Assembly (NCBI GenBank): GCA_023416955.1
Contig: JAEZGM010000042.1
Coordinates: 133,758 to 197,757 of the forward strand
Direction: 5' to 3'
Length of the DNA: 64,000 nt
From: Bacillota bacterium
GTDB taxonomy: Bacteria; Bacillota; Clostridia; Oscillospirales; Acutalibacteraceae
Shown here: piece after piece, positions 34,011 to 43,383 of the stretch
How the letters are laid out: every line of letters starts with the position of its first letter
How positions within the stretch are numbered: the stretch's first letter is position 1
Made by a program: the position numbers and the translations under genes
Notes under the pieces: model-generated
What the model was told of the DNA's origin: nothing
Seen by the model: only the letters and a program-made list of their open reading frames with translations
Database searches by the model: none

Positions 34011-34868
34011 ATGCCGGTGAAAAAAGGCGGGTTGGGCAAAGGCCTGGACGCGATTTTTGCGGAAAATGATACCGACCGCAACGCGGCGGTATCATTGAAA
34101 GTGAATGAAATAGAACCGAACCGATCTCAGCCCAGGAAAGACTTTAACGATGCGGCGCTTGCCGAACTCGCGGACTCTATTCGCCAGCACGGCGTGCTGC
34201 AGCCGCTTTTGGTGCGTCCGCTTTTCGGCGGCGGCTACCAGATTGTGGCGGGCGAACGGCGCTGGCGCGCTTCCCGCATGGCGGGAATTACGGAAGTGCC
34301 TGCAGTTGTACGGGAAATGAGCGACAGCGAGGTCATGCAGCTCGCGCTGATTGAGAATTTACAGCGCGAGGACCTCAGTCCGCTGGAAGAAGCACAGGGC
34401 TACCAGTCTTTGATTGAAACTTACGGCTTTACGCAGGAGGAAGTGGCGAACACGGTGGGAAAATCCCGCCCGACTGTCACAAATGCGCTGCGTCTTCTGA
34501 ATCTGCCGAAGGAAATACTGGATATGGTGGCTTCCGGCAAGCTTTCCGCAGGGCATGCGCGCACGCTGCTCAGTTTTCCGACGGCCGAATCCATGCTGAA
34601 GGCCGCCAGACTTGCCGCGGAGCAGGGTATCTCCGTGCGCGAGTTAGAGCGCATGGCAAAAAAAGCGGCGGAGCAGACGAAAATGACCGGGAAGGAAAAA
34701 TCAAAATCCCGTGTCCATTATTATGAGGAAGCGGAACTTGCACTGCACGAGCATTTGGGACGCAAGGTGCAAATCAGCGGAACCAAGAAACGCGGTGTGC
34801 TTCAAATCGAGTTCTACGGGGAAGACGATCTTGCCGAGCTGGTCAAAAGCTTCGAAAAACCAGAATAA
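34011..34868 (+). CDS. parB: Chromosome partitioning protein ParB/Spo0J
   Basis: 285 residues. KKGGLGKGLDAIF is the ParA-stimulating N-terminus; GERRWRA (81-87) is the CTP-binding motif; a helix-turn-helix (TQEEVANTVGKSRPTVTNALRLL) follows and the C-terminus is the dimer domain. It starts 14 bases after parA. Loads at parS and spreads as a CTP clamp. Confidence 0.97.
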   Translation: MPVKKGGLGKGLDAIFAENDTDRNAAVSLKVNEIEPNRSQPRKDFNDAALAELADSIRQHGVLQPLLVRPLFGGGYQIVAGERRWRASRMAGITEVPAVVREMSDSEVMQLALIENLQREDLSPLEEAQGYQSLIETYGFTQEEVANTVGKSRPTVTNALRLLNLPKEILDMVASGKLSAGHARTLLSFPTAESMLKAARLAAEQGISVRELERMAKKAAEQTKMTGKEKSKSRVHYYEEAELALHEHLGRKVQISGTKKRGVLQIEFYGEDDLAELVKSFEKPE

Positions 34869-34960
34869 CATATTTGGCTGAAAAAATTTATCTGAATTAT
34901 CATCCCTTGCCGCTTCCGCACAGGGAGCGGCGGGCAGAGGAATAAAAAGGAGAATAGAAC

Positions 34961-36247
34961 ATGCTTGATATTAAACTCATTCGCAGCAACCCGGATTTTA
35001 TAAAGGAAGCGGCAAAAAAGCGCGAATTTGACGCGGATCAGATTGTCGAGGATATCCTCAAAATTGACGCGGAGCGCCGCGAAGTCACAGGCCGCGTGGA
35101 AACGATGAAGGCCGAACAGAACGCCGCTTCAAAGAAAATTCCTCAGATCAAAAAAGAGGGCGGCGATCCCTCCGAACTGATGGCGGAAATGAAGGAACTG
35201 GCGGCGAAAATTAAGGACAGCGACGCTGAACTTTCTGAATTGGAAGAAAAGCAAAAGAGCCTGCTGCTGGGGCTTCCAAACCTGCCGGACGAGGACGTTT
35301 GCGCGGGCGGCAAGGAAAACAATAAGCCGCTTCACTATTTTAAAGAAAAACCGGAGTTTGATTTTGAGCCGAAAAACCATGTGGATCTGTGCGAAAGCCT
35401 GCATCTGATTGATTACCAGCGCGGCGCAAAGCTGGCGGGCGCCGGCTCCTGGATTTACACCGGAATGGGTGCAAGGCTGGAATGGGCACTGCTCAATTTC
35501 TTTATTAACGAGCATGTGAACGACGGCTACGAGCTGATGCTGGTACCCCATATGCTGAATTATGAATGCGGCTATGTTGCCGGTCAGTTCCCAAAATTCG
35601 GCGATGAGGTATACTGGATTCAGAACCCGACCAGCACCGACCGGAAATTTATGCTTCCCACGGCGGAAACCGCACTGGTCAACCTGCACCGCGATGAAAT
35701 CCTGACGGAGGAAGACCTTCCCCGCAAATACATTGCCTATACGCCCTGCTACCGCAGAGAAGCCGGCAGCTACCGCTCCGAAGAGCGCGGCATGATCCGC
35801 GGGCACCAGTTCAATAAAGTGGAAATGGTGCAGTACACCACGCCGGCTAAGTCCGACGAAGCGTTTGACGAGCTGGTGGGCAAGGCCGAGCGCCTTGTGC
35901 AGGAGCTGGGTCTGCACTACCGCCTGAGCAAGCTGGCTGCGGGCGACTGCTCCTTTTCCATGGCGCGCACCTATGACATTGAAGTCTGGATTCCGAGCAT
36001 GGGCATCTATAAAGAGGTCAGCTCCGCTTCCAACGCGCGCGACTATCAGGCAAGGCGCGGCAATGTAAAATTCCGCGACAAGGACAAGAAGCTGCAGTTC
36101 GTTCACACGCTGAACGCCTCCGGGCTTGCAACCAGCCGTGTACTGCCTGCGCTGGTGGAGCAGTATCAGAACGCCGACGGCAGCGTGACCGTGCCGGAGG
36201 TGCTGCGTCCTTACATGGGCGGCATCGAAGTGATTCGAAATGGCTGA
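34961..36247 (+). CDS. serS: Seryl-tRNA synthetase
   Basis: 428 residues. Class II synthetase charging tRNA-Ser. The N-terminal coiled-coil arm (about 30-105) is rich in Lys/Glu; motif 2 is YRREAGSYRSEERGMIRGHQF and motif 3 NASGLATSRVLPALVEQYQ. The 92-base leader has a GC hairpin but is too short for a T-box. The stop overlaps the next gene by eight bases. Confidence 0.97.
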   Translation: MLDIKLIRSNPDFIKEAAKKREFDADQIVEDILKIDAERREVTGRVETMKAEQNAASKKIPQIKKEGGDPSELMAEMKELAAKIKDSDAELSELEEKQKSLLLGLPNLPDEDVCAGGKENNKPLHYFKEKPEFDFEPKNHVDLCESLHLIDYQRGAKLAGAGSWIYTGMGARLEWALLNFFINEHVNDGYELMLVPHMLNYECGYVAGQFPKFGDEVYWIQNPTSTDRKFMLPTAETALVNLHRDEILTEEDLPRKYIAYTPCYRREAGSYRSEERGMIRGHQFNKVEMVQYTTPAKSDEAFDELVGKAERLVQELGLHYRLSKLAAGDCSFSMARTYDIEVWIPSMGIYKEVSSASNARDYQARRGNVKFRDKDKKLQFVHTLNASGLATSRVLPALVEQYQNADGSVTVPEVLRPYMGGIEVIRNG

Positions 36248-36974
36248 TTTAGTACAGGAATATACGAATGATCTGCGCGTCGCCACCTATGAGGTCGGCG
36301 CGCAGCAGATTTTACGGCTTGACGTTTTGCTGCGCATGTGCCAGGATGTCAGCGAGAAAAATTTGGCGGCGCTGGGGCTTGGCTATGAGAAAATGGCGCA
36401 GGACGGAATCGTGTTTCTCTTAATTACAAACAGCGTAAAAATAGGGCGTATGCCGGTTCACGGCGAAACCATCACGATGAAAACGCACCCGCGCGGCTTG
36501 GCGGGTGCACAGTTTTATCGTGATTTTATTGTATATTCCAATAGTGAAAAAATAATAGAAATCATGCAGACCTCTGTGATTACGAACACCCGTACCCACA
36601 AGCTGCTTCGTCCGGCGCAGTTTCTGGATTACGGGGTGTTCAGCCCGGAAAAGATTCCCGCCGAGGAACGTATTTCCAAGGTTGCGGTGCCCGACGCGCT
36701 TCCCCTTGTCGGCGAACATACGGTGCGCTATTCCGATCTGGATTATAATACGCACCTCAATAACGCGGTTTACGCCAATATTCTGGACGATTTTCTGCCC
36801 GGCGGGCACGAGGGGCGGCAATATGCGCGAGTGCAGATCAATTATCTTGCGGAAAGCAGGCTGGGGGATACGCTGCGTATTTATGCGCAGGAAGAGGACG
36901 GGCGCATTCTGATGCAGGGGATCAATGAGAGGGGCTGCGGTTTTACCGCTTGCGCCGACATGAAACCGCTGTAA
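36240..36974 (+). CDS. Acyl-ACP thioesterase, FatA/FatB type
   Basis: 244 residues with two hotdog units. The catalytic region YSDLDYNTHLNNAVYANILD carries Asp166, Asp168, Asn170 and His172, matching the DxNxHVNN motif of plant-like bacterial acyl-ACP thioesterases (Pfam Acyl-ACP_TE). It releases free fatty acids from acyl-ACP. Its ATG lies inside the serS end (ATGGCTGA), so translation is probably coupled; no strong ribosome-binding site is seen. Chain length preference cannot be read from sequence. Confidence 0.88.
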   Translation: MADLVQEYTNDLRVATYEVGAQQILRLDVLLRMCQDVSEKNLAALGLGYEKMAQDGIVFLLITNSVKIGRMPVHGETITMKTHPRGLAGAQFYRDFIVYSNSEKIIEIMQTSVITNTRTHKLLRPAQFLDYGVFSPEKIPAEERISKVAVPDALPLVGEHTVRYSDLDYNTHLNNAVYANILDDFLPGGHEGRQYARVQINYLAESRLGDTLRIYAQEEDGRILMQGINERGCGFTACADMKPL

Positions 36975-37081
36975 AAAATGAAGTATAATGCCCCAACCTA
37001 TATTGAAATATCGGATTTATAATGATAAAATATTAAATTATATTAAAAAGCAGGAAGATGTAATGCAAAGAGGAGGAAACA

Positions 37082-38560
37082 ATGCTAAATACGGATTATG
37101 CCCAGAAATTTGTCAAAGAAGGGCTCACCTTTGATGATGTTCTGTTGATCCCGGCGGATTCCCATGTTCTGCCGAAGGAGATTGATCTTTCCACGAACCT
37201 GACGAAATCCATCCGGTTAAACACACCGCTGATGACGGCGGCAATGGATACCGTCACAGAATCGGAAATGGCGATTGCCATTGCGCGTGAAGGCGGCGTG
37301 GGTATCATTCACAAAAACATGCCGATTGAGAGACAGGCCGATATGGTTGACCGTGTAAAACGGTCTGAAAATGGTGTGATTGTGAATCCGTTTTACCTTT
37401 CGCCGGAACATCTGGTACGCGACGCCAATGATATTATGGCGCGTTACCGCATTTCCGGCGTACCGATTTGCGAAAATGAAAAACTGGTTGGCATTATCAC
37501 GAACCGCGATCTCCGGTTCATGACCGAAGCCGATTATAACCAGCCTATTTCCAAGGTAATGACAAGGGAAAACCTGGTGACCGCTCCGGTGGGAACTACG
37601 CTGAAGGAAGCGCAGGAAATTCTGCGCAGGCACCGCATTGAAAAGCTGCCGATTGTGGACGGTAACTTCAAATTAAAAGGTCTTATCACGATTAAAGATA
37701 TTGAAAAAGCAGTGCAGTACCCGAATTCCGCAAGAGACGCCGGCGGTCGGTTGCTGTGCGGCGCAGCAATCGGCGCGACCGGCGATGTGCTGGAGCGTGT
37801 TGCAGAGCTGGTTAAGGCTCAGGTTGACGTTGTCGTACTTGATTCCGCCCACGGACACAACAGCGGAGTGATTGAAGCCGTGAGCAGAGTGAAGAAGGCG
37901 TATCCTGACCTGCAGCTGATTGCCGGCAACGTGGCGACCGCGGCCGGAACAAAGGCGCTGATTGAAGCCGGCGCAGACTGCGTAAAGGTGGGTATCGGCC
38001 CCGGTTCCATTTGCACGACCCGTATTGTCGCAGGCATCGGCGTGCCCCAGATTACCGCTATTTACGACGCTGCCTGCGCGGCGGCAGAGTACGGCGTACC
38101 GATCATCGCGGACGGAGGCATCAAGTTTTCCGGCGACATTGTGAAAGCGCTCGCCGCCGGCGCCAATGTGGTTATGGTGGGTTCGCTTGTAGCGGGTTGT
38201 AAGGAATCTCCCGGGGAAACCGAACTGTACCAGGGCCGCCAGTTCAAGGTGTACCGCGGCATGGGCAGCCTGGCCGCAATGGGTCAGGGCAGCAGCGACC
38301 GCTATTTCCAGCAGGACGCGAAAAAGCTTGTTCCCGAGGGCGTAGAGGGCCGCGTTCCTTACAAGGGGCCTCTGTCCGATACCATTTACCAGATGACCGG
38401 CGGCGTTCGCTCCGGAATGGGCTACACCGGCTGCGCCAACATTGAAGAGCTTCACCAGAAAGCACAGTTCGTAAGAATTACCGGCGCGGGACTCAAGGAA
38501 AGCCACCCGCACGATATTCAGATTACCAAGGAAGCGCCGAACTACTCGCTTTCCGTTTAA
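37082..38560 (+). CDS. guaB: Inosine-5'-monophosphate dehydrogenase
   Basis: 492 residues. Oxidises IMP to XMP with NAD in guanine nucleotide synthesis. FDDVLLIPADSHVLP at the start, two CBS domains (about 95-210), catalytic loop GIGPGSICTTR with the active Cys, and the flap region GRVPYKGP. AGAGGAGG precedes the ATG. A hairpin terminator follows. Confidence 0.97.
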   Translation: MLNTDYAQKFVKEGLTFDDVLLIPADSHVLPKEIDLSTNLTKSIRLNTPLMTAAMDTVTESEMAIAIAREGGVGIIHKNMPIERQADMVDRVKRSENGVIVNPFYLSPEHLVRDANDIMARYRISGVPICENEKLVGIITNRDLRFMTEADYNQPISKVMTRENLVTAPVGTTLKEAQEILRRHRIEKLPIVDGNFKLKGLITIKDIEKAVQYPNSARDAGGRLLCGAAIGATGDVLERVAELVKAQVDVVVLDSAHGHNSGVIEAVSRVKKAYPDLQLIAGNVATAAGTKALIEAGADCVKVGIGPGSICTTRIVAGIGVPQITAIYDAACAAAEYGVPIIADGGIKFSGDIVKALAAGANVVMVGSLVAGCKESPGETELYQGRQFKVYRGMGSLAAMGQGSSDRYFQQDAKKLVPEGVEGRVPYKGPLSDTIYQMTGGVRSGMGYTGCANIEELHQKAQFVRITGAGLKESHPHDIQITKEAPNYSLSV

Positions 38561-38574
38561 TTTTAATCATTGCT

Positions 38575-38612
38575 GCAAGTGCCGGCCAAAACCGGCATTT
38601 GCGGTTATATTT
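38575..38612 (+). terminator. Terminator after guaB
   Basis: GCAAGTGCCGG (38575-38585) pairs with CCGGCATTTGC (38592-38602), followed by GGTTATATTTT. The stem is good; the T-tract is broken. Confidence 0.65.
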
Positions 38613-38643
38613 TAAAATAAATCAGAAAATTTGTAATAATGGG

Positions 38644-38673
38644 TTGACAAGCAGGGGGCATATAAGATATAAT
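38644..38673 (+). promoter_or_regulatory. Promoter of the tRNA cluster
   Basis: Perfect TTGACA (38644-38649) and TATAAT (38668-38673), spacer 18, about 56 bases before the first tRNA. Confidence 0.85.
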
Positions 38674-38729
38674 AAAAAACGCTCCGTTTTAACATGTTTT
38701 TAATGAAGCGCAATCAAATAAAATTTTAT

Positions 38730-38806
38730 GGCGGCATAGCTCAGCTGGCTAGAGCATTCGGTTCATACCCGAAGTGTCATTGGTTCAAATCCAATTGCCG
38801 CTACCA
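38730..38806 (+). tRNA. tRNA-Met (CAT)
   Basis: 77 bases with encoded CCA. Acceptor GGCGGCA pairs with TGCCGCT (G:T at the first pair). Anticodon arm TTCGG-TTCATAC-CCGAA gives CAT. The paired first position points to elongator rather than initiator tRNA-Met. Confidence 0.93.
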
Positions 38807-38811
38807 AATAT

Positions 38812-38886
38812 GGCCCGGTGGTCAAGCGGTTAAGACACCGCCCTTTCACGGCGGTATCACGAGTTCGATTCTCGTCCGGGTCACCA
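38812..38886 (+). tRNA. tRNA-Glu (TTC)
   Basis: 75 bases with encoded CCA. Acceptor GGCCCGG; anticodon arm CCGCC-CTTTCAC-GGCGG gives TTC; T-loop GTTCGATTC. Confidence 0.93.
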
Positions 38887-38920
38887 TTTTTTTATTTGAT
38901 ATTCCGCACATGCGGACTAT

Positions 38921-38997
38921 GGACGCATAGCTCAGCTGGTTAGAGCGCTCGCCTCACACGCGAGAGGTCATGGGTTCGAGTCCCCTTGTGTCCACCA
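38921..38997 (+). tRNA. tRNA-Val (CAC)
   Basis: 77 bases with encoded CCA. Acceptor GGACGCA pairs with TGTGTCC; anticodon arm CTCGC-CTCACAC-GCGAG gives CAC; T-loop GTTCGAGTC. Confidence 0.93.
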
Positions 38998-39015
38998 ATA
39001 ATTGATAATAATGAA

Positions 39016-39047
39016 ACAGGGAAGAGGGCAGCCTCTTCCCTGTTTTG
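39016..39047 (+). terminator. Terminator of the tRNA cluster
   Basis: ACAGGGAAGAGG pairs perfectly with CCTCTTCCCTGT around GCAG, followed by TTTTGTTA. Confidence 0.88.
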
Positions 39048-39141
39048 TTATGAAATAAACTTTGGTTGTTGTTTTTTATTTACGAAAGGATTATAATAAG
39101 GCCAAATAAAGGAACAGAAGTATAAAGGAGGAATCATTACT

Positions 39142-40146
39142 ATGGCAATTAAAATTGGAATAAACGGGTTTGGAAGAATTGGGCGGCTTGCATTCCGGCG
39201 AATTCAGGAAGTCGGAGAGGAACTTGAAGTGGTTGCTGTAAACGATCTGACCAGCCCCAAGGTTTTGGCTCATTTATTGCAGTATGACTCCACCTTTGGC
39301 CGTTTCCCCGGGAAAGTGGAAGCCACGGAAGATTCAATTATTGTGGACGGAAAAGCGATCCGCGTATATGCCGAAAGGAACGCGGAAAACATCCCTTGGG
39401 GCGCTGAAGAGGTTGACATTGTAATTGAATCCACAGGATTTTATGCTTCGGAAGAGAAGTCGTCAGCCCATCTGAGAGCGGGAGCGAAAAAAGTTTTGAT
39501 TTCAGCCCCGGCCGGAAAGATCAAGACAATCGTCTACAATGTAAATGACGACACGCTGACTAAAGATGATAAAATTATTTCTGTTGCGTCCTGCACCACA
39601 AACTGCCTGGCGCCGATGGCTAAGGTTTTGAATGATCAATTTGGCATTGCTTTGGGTACGATGACGACAATTCATGCCTACACGGGAACACAGATGCTGG
39701 TGGACGGCCCGCGCGGCGATAATTTGAGAGCTGCCCGCGCAGCCGCAGTCAACACCATTCCGCATACGACCGGTGCCGCCAAGGCAATTGGCCTTGTGAT
39801 TCCGGAACTAAATGGGCGCCTTCAGGGGCATGCGCAGCGCGTTCCCGTAATCGACGGCTCCGTTACTGAGTTGGTCAGTATCCTTTCCAAAAAGGTAACG
39901 GCAGAGGAAGTCAATCAGGCAATGAAAGAGGCGGCCGTTCATAACGAATCATTCGGATACACCGAGGAGGAGATTGTTTCTTCCGATATTATCGGTACGA
40001 ATTTTGGCTCGGTTTTTGACGCAACCCAGACGGAAGTCAGTACATTTGGGGATCAGCAGTTAGTAAAAACTGTGGCATGGTATGACAATGAACATGGTTT
40101 TACTTCTCAAATGATTCGCACTCTCATCAAGTTCGCAAAGCTGTAA
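39142..40146 (+). CDS. gap: Glyceraldehyde-3-phosphate dehydrogenase, type I
   Basis: 334 residues. IGINGFGRIGRLAFR is the NAD-binding start and SCTTNCLAP (about 152-160) carries the catalytic Cys; WYDNEHGFTSQM is at the C-terminus. Glycolytic enzyme making 1,3-bisphosphoglycerate. AAGGAGG precedes the ATG. It stands alone, not in a pgk-tpi operon. Confidence 0.97.
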   Translation: MAIKIGINGFGRIGRLAFRRIQEVGEELEVVAVNDLTSPKVLAHLLQYDSTFGRFPGKVEATEDSIIVDGKAIRVYAERNAENIPWGAEEVDIVIESTGFYASEEKSSAHLRAGAKKVLISAPAGKIKTIVYNVNDDTLTKDDKIISVASCTTNCLAPMAKVLNDQFGIALGTMTTIHAYTGTQMLVDGPRGDNLRAARAAAVNTIPHTTGAAKAIGLVIPELNGRLQGHAQRVPVIDGSVTELVSILSKKVTAEEVNQAMKEAAVHNESFGYTEEEIVSSDIIGTNFGSVFDATQTEVSTFGDQQLVKTVAWYDNEHGFTSQMIRTLIKFAKL

Positions 40147-40164
40147 TCCTTCGGAATGAACAAA

Positions 40165-40205
40165 AACACCGTGGCCTGCGGTTAACCGCTGCAGGCCACG
40201 GTGTT
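40165..40205. terminator. Long hairpin after gap
   Basis: AACACCGTGGCCTGC (40165-40179) pairs perfectly with GCAGGCCACGGTGTT (40191-40205). There is no T-tract on the plus strand, so it may be an mRNA 3' stabiliser or a weak terminator. Confidence 0.6.
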
Positions 40206-40306
40206 ACTGATTTAAGCGAAATGTATTTTTGTATCGCAGCAAATGTTCTCTATGCCATCCGAAGCATCAGGGTATTTATAGAGCTTATAAATAAATGCGT
40301 ATCAAG

Positions 40307-40352
40307 TCCCCCGGGCAGTTTGCACGCAGCAGACCGCCCGGGGGATTTTTTT
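40307..40352 (+). terminator. Strong terminator upstream of the pst operon
   Basis: TCCCCCGGGC (40307-40316) pairs with GCCCGGGGGA (40336-40345), then TTTTTTT. It insulates the pst operon from gap transcription. Confidence 0.85.
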
Positions 40353-40448
40353 GTTAAGGAAATCCGTACCGATATATCGGGTTTACCGCAGAGAAATCGC
40401 GTATGAAATAAAGTGACTGAACAATCGGGAACCGGTCGTAACGTGAAT

Positions 40449-40496
40449 TTTACAATTGCTTTACCATAGTTTAATGCAACTTACCTTTGGTTTTAA
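40449..40496 (+). promoter_or_regulatory. Pho-box-like direct repeats upstream of pstS
   Basis: TTTACA, TTTACC, TTTAAT, CTTACC and TTTTAA recur with starts at 40449, 40460, 40470, 40480 and 40491, that is 10-11 bases apart. This helical spacing of TT(T)ACA units is how PhoP/PhoB boxes are built, and the next gene is pstS. Confidence 0.6.
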
Positions 40497-40552
40497 TATG
40501 AAGGATATATACTAATTCACGTACTTAAAAACAAGGATTAAGGAGAGATAAC

Positions 40553-41494
40553 ATGAAAAAAGCAATTTCGCTTCTTTTTGCGGTAATTATGGTTAGCCTT
40601 TCGGCAACAGCATGCTCCAGCTCAACAGCAGCAAGTTCCCCCGCAGCGTCAGAGGCTGGTTCCTCAGCGGCTGAAGTTTCCTCAGCGGCTGCGCCGTCTT
40701 CCGCTGCTTCCTCCGAGGCTGTCACCGGCACGATCACGGCTTCCGGTTCATCGGCTCTGTATCCTCTCGCTAAGGATGCGGCCAGCAAATTCAAGAAAAA
40801 CAATCCCGACGTTTCCATTACGTTGAATGCAGGCGGTTCCGGCACGGGCCTGAAACAAGTTGCAGACGGTACAGTCAATATCGGTAACTCCGACGTTGAA
40901 GCGGCGAGCAAGCTTCCGGCAGACCAGGCTTCTCAGCTGGTTGACCACAAGGTTTGCGTCATTGCAATGGCTCCGATTGTAAACAAAGATGTTGCGGAAA
41001 AGGTGAAGAGCCTGACCACACAGCAGTTGACCGACATTTTCACCGCAAAGATCAAGAATTGGAAAGAAGTCGGCGGCCCTGATGAACCCATTACCCTGGT
41101 AACCCGTCCGACCACCTCCGGCACACGCGCACTGTTCAAACAATACGCCCTGAACAAAACAGAAGAAGCTTCCAACAAGTCTTTGGAAACTGACGATTCC
41201 GGCACACTGCTTCAGAATGTTTCCAGTCATAAGGGCGCGATCGGCTATGTTGCGCTTTCCTACTTAATTAACAACACGAGTGTAAGCACCGTAGGGATTG
41301 ACGGAGTAGAGCCCACACTCGAAAACGTATATAACGGTAAATACAAGGTTTGGGGCTATGAGCACATGTATACAAAGGGTGAACCCACCGGCGCTGTGAA
41401 AGCATTCCTTGACTATATGCAGTCTGACGAATACGGCAGTGCTGTTGAGACGCTCGGTTACAATGTCACATCAAAAATGACAGTCTCGAGATAG
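40553..41494 (+). CDS. pstS: Phosphate ABC transporter substrate-binding lipoprotein
   Basis: 313 residues. Lipoprotein signal with Cys21 (LSATACSSS), a Ser/Ala-rich linker to about residue 60, then ITASGSSALYPLAKDAASKF and TRPTTSGTRALFKQYAL, phosphate-binding loops of PstS. It captures phosphate outside the membrane for PstC/PstA. AGGAGAG precedes the ATG. Confidence 0.95.
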   Translation: MKKAISLLFAVIMVSLSATACSSSTAASSPAASEAGSSAAEVSSAAAPSSAASSEAVTGTITASGSSALYPLAKDAASKFKKNNPDVSITLNAGGSGTGLKQVADGTVNIGNSDVEAASKLPADQASQLVDHKVCVIAMAPIVNKDVAEKVKSLTTQQLTDIFTAKIKNWKEVGGPDEPITLVTRPTTSGTRALFKQYALNKTEEASNKSLETDDSGTLLQNVSSHKGAIGYVALSYLINNTSVSTVGIDGVEPTLENVYNGKYKVWGYEHMYTKGEPTGAVKAFLDYMQSDEYGSAVETLGYNVTSKMTVSR

Positions 41495-41533
41495 TGCCCC
41501 GTTGATAATTCCCAATTTTTTGTACAGGTTGAA

Positions 41534-41562
41534 GGCCGACGGGAAATCCCGTTCGGTCTTTT
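41534..41562 (+). terminator. Attenuating hairpin between pstS and pstC
   Basis: GGCCGACGGG pairs with CCCGTTCGGTC (one bulge), followed by TTTT. It would make pstS more abundant than pstCA, as is common for binding-protein genes. Confidence 0.7.
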
Positions 41563-41591
41563 GCCTATTTTAAAAAGGACGTGTTACATGA

Positions 41592-42479
41592 ATGGCAAAA
41601 GGAATGGACCGTGTCTGGCGCTGGCTTGTTACGGCCTGTGGCTTGCTCATCGTCATACTTACCATCGCAATCGGGGCATTTTTATTTTATAAAGGGACAG
41701 GCACTTTTTCCACATATCATCACAGTGTCGCGGAGTTTCTGTTTTCCCCGGACTGGAATCCGGCGGATGATTTTACAGGCGGCGGGCAGGTCGGCGCAGC
41801 GATCTTTATTTTCGGTTCCATTATAATCTGCTTTCTGGCCCTTTTGATCGCCACTCCGTTCAGCCTCGCCACGGCTATTTTCATGTCCGAAATCTCCCCG
41901 AGGCTGAGCACGAAAATCGTGCAGCCCGCTGTCGAGATTTTTGTGGGAATCCCGTCGGTTGTGTACGGCTGGGTCGGCGCAACCGTGCTGGTGCCGTTTC
42001 TGGAAAAAGTATTTCACCTGCAGTTTGGGTACTCTGTTCTGGCGGGCGGAATCGTTTTGGCTGTAATGATATTTCCCTCTATCACAAGCGTGGCAGCCGA
42101 CGCCTTAAGAAACGTTTCCTATGAATATCGGGAGGCTGCCTACGGCCTGGGCTCTACAAGGTGGCAGGTAATCTGGCGAATCATATTGCCCTCCGCAGGG
42201 CCGGGTATTCTGACCGGTGTGGTTCTGGGGTTGGCGCGCGCGTTTGGCGAAGCCTTGGCTGTTGCAATGGTAATCGGAAAAATGAAAGCTTTTCCGGAAG
42301 GAATTCTTTCGCCTACAAATAACCTTACGGCGGCAATTGCGTCCGATATGGGCGGTGCGACGGAAGGCGGGGAATACAACCTCGCCCTATGGACAATGGC
42401 ATTGCTGCTGCTGCTTATTTCCTTTATTTTCATTCTGATTCTGCGCAGAATATCAGGGAAAGGAGAAAAAAGCAAATGA
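41592..42479 (+). CDS. pstC: Phosphate ABC transporter permease PstC
   Basis: 295 residues, six membrane segments. GIPSVVYGWVGATVLVPFLEK and the coupling-helix motif EYREAAYGLGSTRWQVIWRIILPSAGPGI match PstC. ATG at 41592 with AAAGGAC upstream. Ends overlapping pstA as ATGA. Confidence 0.93.
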   Translation: MAKGMDRVWRWLVTACGLLIVILTIAIGAFLFYKGTGTFSTYHHSVAEFLFSPDWNPADDFTGGGQVGAAIFIFGSIIICFLALLIATPFSLATAIFMSEISPRLSTKIVQPAVEIFVGIPSVVYGWVGATVLVPFLEKVFHLQFGYSVLAGGIVLAVMIFPSITSVAADALRNVSYEYREAAYGLGSTRWQVIWRIILPSAGPGILTGVVLGLARAFGEALAVAMVIGKMKAFPEGILSPTNNLTAAIASDMGGATEGGEYNLALWTMALLLLLISFIFILILRRISGKGEKSK

Positions 42480-43363
42480 ACAGAAACCGTCAGCATGCTC
42501 TCGCCAAAAAGATTGATAAAACAGTTACTGTGGTTCTGTACGGCGTAGCGGGCTTTTTTCTCCTTCTGCTTGCCGCTTTTACCCTGTATATATTAGTCAA
42601 AGGGTTTTCGGACTTTCAGTTTTCTTTGCTGGGTTTTGATGAAAGCGGAATCGGAAACCAATTTTTCAACACGGTTTATTTGGTGTTCCTTTCTTTGGTT
42701 ATCAGTGTTCCCATCGGGATTATGGCGGGAATTTATATGGCCGAATACGCGAAGGCAAGCCGGTTTACGCGGTTTATCCGCACCTGTATTGAAACGCTGT
42801 CTTCGCTTCCGTCCATTGTTGTGGGCCTTTTTGGGTATCTGGTATTTGTTGTGATGACACATTCCCATTGGAATTTAATGTCGGGTGCGTTGGCGGTTTC
42901 CGTCCTTTGTCTTCCGCTGATTACTACGGTCAGCGAGGATGCCCTGCGCGCAGTACCGGAAAGCTATAAGGAAGGCAGCTACGCTCTGGGCGCCACGCAT
43001 GCACAGACCATTATCAAAGTGCTGATTCCCGCCTGCTTTCCGCGGATATTGACGGGAATTATTCTGGCAGCGGGGCGTGGCTTCGGGGAAGCGGCCGCGC
43101 TGCTGTATACCGCGGGTATGAGCACGGACATCAACTGGTCGAACTGGAATCTGAAATCCCCTACATGCCCGCTGAATCCGTTCCGCCCGGGTGAAACGCT
43201 GGCACTCCATATCTGGTCATCCAGAACGGAGGCCGTTGCGCCCAACGCGGCCCAGATTGCCAATTTGTCCTCCGCGATTTTGATTTTAATGGTGTTTCTG
43301 TTCAGCATCGGTTCGCGTGCTCTGGGCAGGGCGCTGACCAGAAAAATGAACGGGTCCAAATAA
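42476..43363 (+). CDS. pstA: Phosphate ABC transporter permease PstA
   Basis: 295 residues, six membrane segments. SLPSIVVGLFGYLVFV and ESYKEGSYALGATHAQTIIKVLIPACFPRI are the PstA signatures. The ATG at 42476 overlaps the pstC stop; longer frames to 42389 overlap pstC. The expected pstB ATPase and phoU do not follow; instead there is a family A repeat and a bidirectional terminator. Confidence 0.93.
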   Translation: MNRNRQHALAKKIDKTVTVVLYGVAGFFLLLLAAFTLYILVKGFSDFQFSLLGFDESGIGNQFFNTVYLVFLSLVISVPIGIMAGIYMAEYAKASRFTRFIRTCIETLSSLPSIVVGLFGYLVFVVMTHSHWNLMSGALAVSVLCLPLITTVSEDALRAVPESYKEGSYALGATHAQTIIKVLIPACFPRILTGIILAAGRGFGEAAALLYTAGMSTDINWSNWNLKSPTCPLNPFRPGETLALHIWSSRTEAVAPNAAQIANLSSAILILMVFLFSIGSRALGRALTRKMNGSK

Positions 43364-43383
43364 CCGGGCTGTCGTACGATAAT

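Larger units (their letters stand above)
40147..40552. other. gap-pstS intergenic region
   Basis: About 406 bases. Contains two hairpins (40165-40205 and the terminator 40307-40352) and the Pho-box-like repeats at 40449-40496. No gene is supported. Confidence 0.6.

Noticed and set aside
34869..34960. Possible T-box leader before serS
   Set aside because: Only 92 bases separate parB and serS. There is a GC hairpin but no specifier loop or T-box sequence.
35129..36286. 385-codon open frame on the minus strand opposite serS
   Set aside because: It mirrors serS codon structure, has no family motif and no ribosome-binding site. Similar mirror frames opposite dnaA (23445-24440), gyrB (17904-18794), yidC (25712-26605) and guaB (37673-38512) were rejected for the same reason.
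39298..39320. Noc-binding-like TTTCCCCGGGAAA inside gap
   Set aside because: It has one extra central base compared with the Noc site ATTTCCCGGGAAAT and lies in a conserved coding region.
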